From Phycisphaerales bacterium UBA2396 (GTDB lineage Bacteria; Planctomycetota; Phycisphaerae; Phycisphaerales; UBA1924), in contig DDSG01000036.1 of assembly GCA_002343325.1 (NCBI GenBank), positions 617 through 6,350 on the forward strand: DNA of 5,734 nucleotides, read 5' to 3'. The position numbers and the translations under genes are program-made. Below, piece by piece: positions 4,913-5,734 of this stretch. The notes below the pieces were generated by a model that worked only from the letters and a program-made list of their open reading frames with translations, was not told the DNA's origin and did not search any database. The number at the start of each line of letters is the position of its first letter. Within the stretch, counting starts at the first letter, position 1.

Positions 4913-5734
4913 GTGCCGAACGCTGAAGAGACCATCTTGCATACGGATCTGGCGGGGATGCCCTTGAGGAATCCGGTGATGCTGGCGGCCGGGACGGCGG
5001 GGTACCTGGACGAGATGGCGGATGTGCTGGATCTTGGTGAGGTTGGTGCGGTGGTGACCAAGTCGATCACGCCGCTGCCGAGGGAGGGGAACCTGACGTG
5101 GCGGATCCTGCCCGGGGAGGCGGGGATGCTCAACGCGATCGGGCTGGCGAATCTTGGGATTGATGCGTTTGTGCGGGATGTTGCGCCGCGGATCACGTCG
5201 GTGCCGACGCGTGTGGTGGGGTCGATCGCTGGGTATTCGGTTGATGATTATGTGCGTGTGGCGGCGGCGATGGACGATCTTGAGCCGTTGATGGCGGTGG
5301 AGCTGAATGTGTCGTGCCCGAACGTGCATGGCGGGTGCGAGTTTGGGGCGGATCCGCGGCTGTTGTCGGAGCTGGTGTCGCGTGTGCGGGAGGTTTTGCG
5401 GCACACGCGGCTGTTTGTGAAATTGAGCCCGGTGTCGGTGGCGGTGTGCGGGATCGGGATCGCGGAGTTGGTTCGGGCGGCGATTGAGGGTGATGGTCGT
5501 GGGAGCCATGGGCCCAACGGGAGGCCCGGGGCGGACGCGGTGTGCCTGGCGAACACGACGCCGGCGATGGCGATTGATGTGGAGACGATGACGCCGAGAT
5601 TGGCGAATGTGACGGGGGGGTTGTCCGGGCCGGCGGTGCATCCGATGGCGGTGAAGCTGGTGCATGACGCGTACCGGAAGGTGTGCAAGGGGAGCGGGAC
5701 GCCGATCATCGGGATCGGCGGGGGGGTGGGGGGG
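4913..5734 (+). CDS. pyrD: Dihydroorotate dehydrogenase, class 1B-like (3' end missing)
   Basis: The enzyme oxidises dihydroorotate to orotate, the fourth step of pyrimidine synthesis, on an FMN cofactor. The 274 visible residues show the class 1 barrel in order: LAGMPLRNPVMLAAGTAGY (13-31), GAVVTKSITPLPREGN (45-60), GMLNAIGLAN (71-80), ELNVSCPNVHGG (130-141) with the class 1 catalytic base Cys135, FVKLSP (168-173), ANTTPAM (213-219), NVTGGLSGPAVHP (232-244) and PIIGIGG (264-270). The class 2 active-site serine arrangement is absent. Similarity is closest to class 1B, which normally works with the iron-sulfur flavoprotein PyrK; no pyrK is in the window. A Gly-rich insertion (about 193-205) sits before GADAVCLANT. 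Start GTG 4913 follows an in-frame TAG and a good AGGA. The last five codons are all Gly or Val and do not match the expected sequence after GIGG, so the very end may be misread. Confidence 0.95.
   Translation, partial: MPNAEETILHTDLAGMPLRNPVMLAAGTAGYLDEMADVLDLGEVGAVVTKSITPLPREGNLTWRILPGEAGMLNAIGLANLGIDAFVRDVAPRITSVPTRVVGSIAGYSVDDYVRVAAAMDDLEPLMAVELNVSCPNVHGGCEFGADPRLLSELVSRVREVLRHTRLFVKLSPVSVAVCGIGIAELVRAAIEGDGRGSHGPNGRPGADAVCLANTTPAMAIDVETMTPRLANVTGGLSGPAVHPMAVKLVHDAYRKVCKGSGTPIIGIGGGVGG
5720..5734. repeat. G homopolymer tract at the right edge
   Basis: Seven G, one T and seven G close the window. In the pyrD frame they read Gly-Gly-Val-Gly-Gly where family members usually go from GIGG to a hydrophobic residue and then a short polar turn (often T-G/A-E-D-A). 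Together with the C tract at the left edge this looks like loss of read quality or assembly breakage at G runs. Confidence 0.65.

Noticed and set aside
4366..4926. A very acidic 186-codon open frame on the plus strand
   Set aside because: It is the antisense of the C-ending two-helix gene, which turns hydrophobic codons into Asp, Glu and Gly codons. The minus-strand frame has proper membrane helices and is the better gene.
4873..5196. Extended N-terminus of the two-helix protein up to an ATG at 5196
   Set aside because: This part is exactly opposite pyrD coding sequence and is Ser- and Arg-rich without structure; ATG 4872 begins the protein-like part.

Overview
This is a very GC-rich (roughly 70% by eye) stretch of bacterial chromosome. 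Its genes are compact and ordinary in kind, and no mobile element, CRISPR array, phage gene or RNA gene is visible. A KDO-8-phosphate synthase gene (kdsA) points to a Gram-negative-type cell with lipopolysaccharide. Together with the base composition, the strongly G-ending codons and the protein types, I lean towards Planctomycetota, possibly Phycisphaerae. That placement is inference; no marker in the window is decisive.

Layout from left to right. (1) Minus strand, running off the left edge: a secreted HELGH metallopeptidase resembling the DUF4344 family, with a strong Shine-Dalgarno. (2) Minus strand, 860-1900: a zinc-free medium-chain dehydrogenase/reductase of the quinone-oxidoreductase type. 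(3) A strong hairpin at 1934-1958, placed as the terminator of rplS. (4) Minus strand, 1986-2381: ribosomal protein bL19 (rplS), here without its usual partner trmD directly upstream. (5) A 181-base divergent control region. (6) Plus strand, 2563-3411: kdsA of the metal-dependent class. (7) Overlapping kdsA by ATGA, a 250-residue membrane-anchored protein of unknown function. (8) Converging from the minus strand, 4189-4872: an unknown two-helix membrane protein. (9) Divergent from it across 40 bases and running off the right edge: pyrD, a class 1 (1B-like) dihydroorotate dehydrogenase.

The genes do not form one pathway. They are housekeeping functions (translation, pyrimidine synthesis, outer-membrane sugar synthesis) mixed with an oxidoreductase, a secreted peptidase and two unknown membrane proteins. 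The only clear co-translated pair is kdsA and the 250-residue protein.

The most unusual signal is compositional. The plus strand is strongly C-rich on the left and strongly G-rich on the right, and the change is not explained by gene direction alone: the minus-strand gene at 4189-4872 uses almost only C-ending codons while its plus-strand neighbours use mostly G-ending ones. Both window edges end in G/C homopolymers, suggesting that this is a whole contig whose ends are assembly breaks. I found no convincing new multi-gene system.
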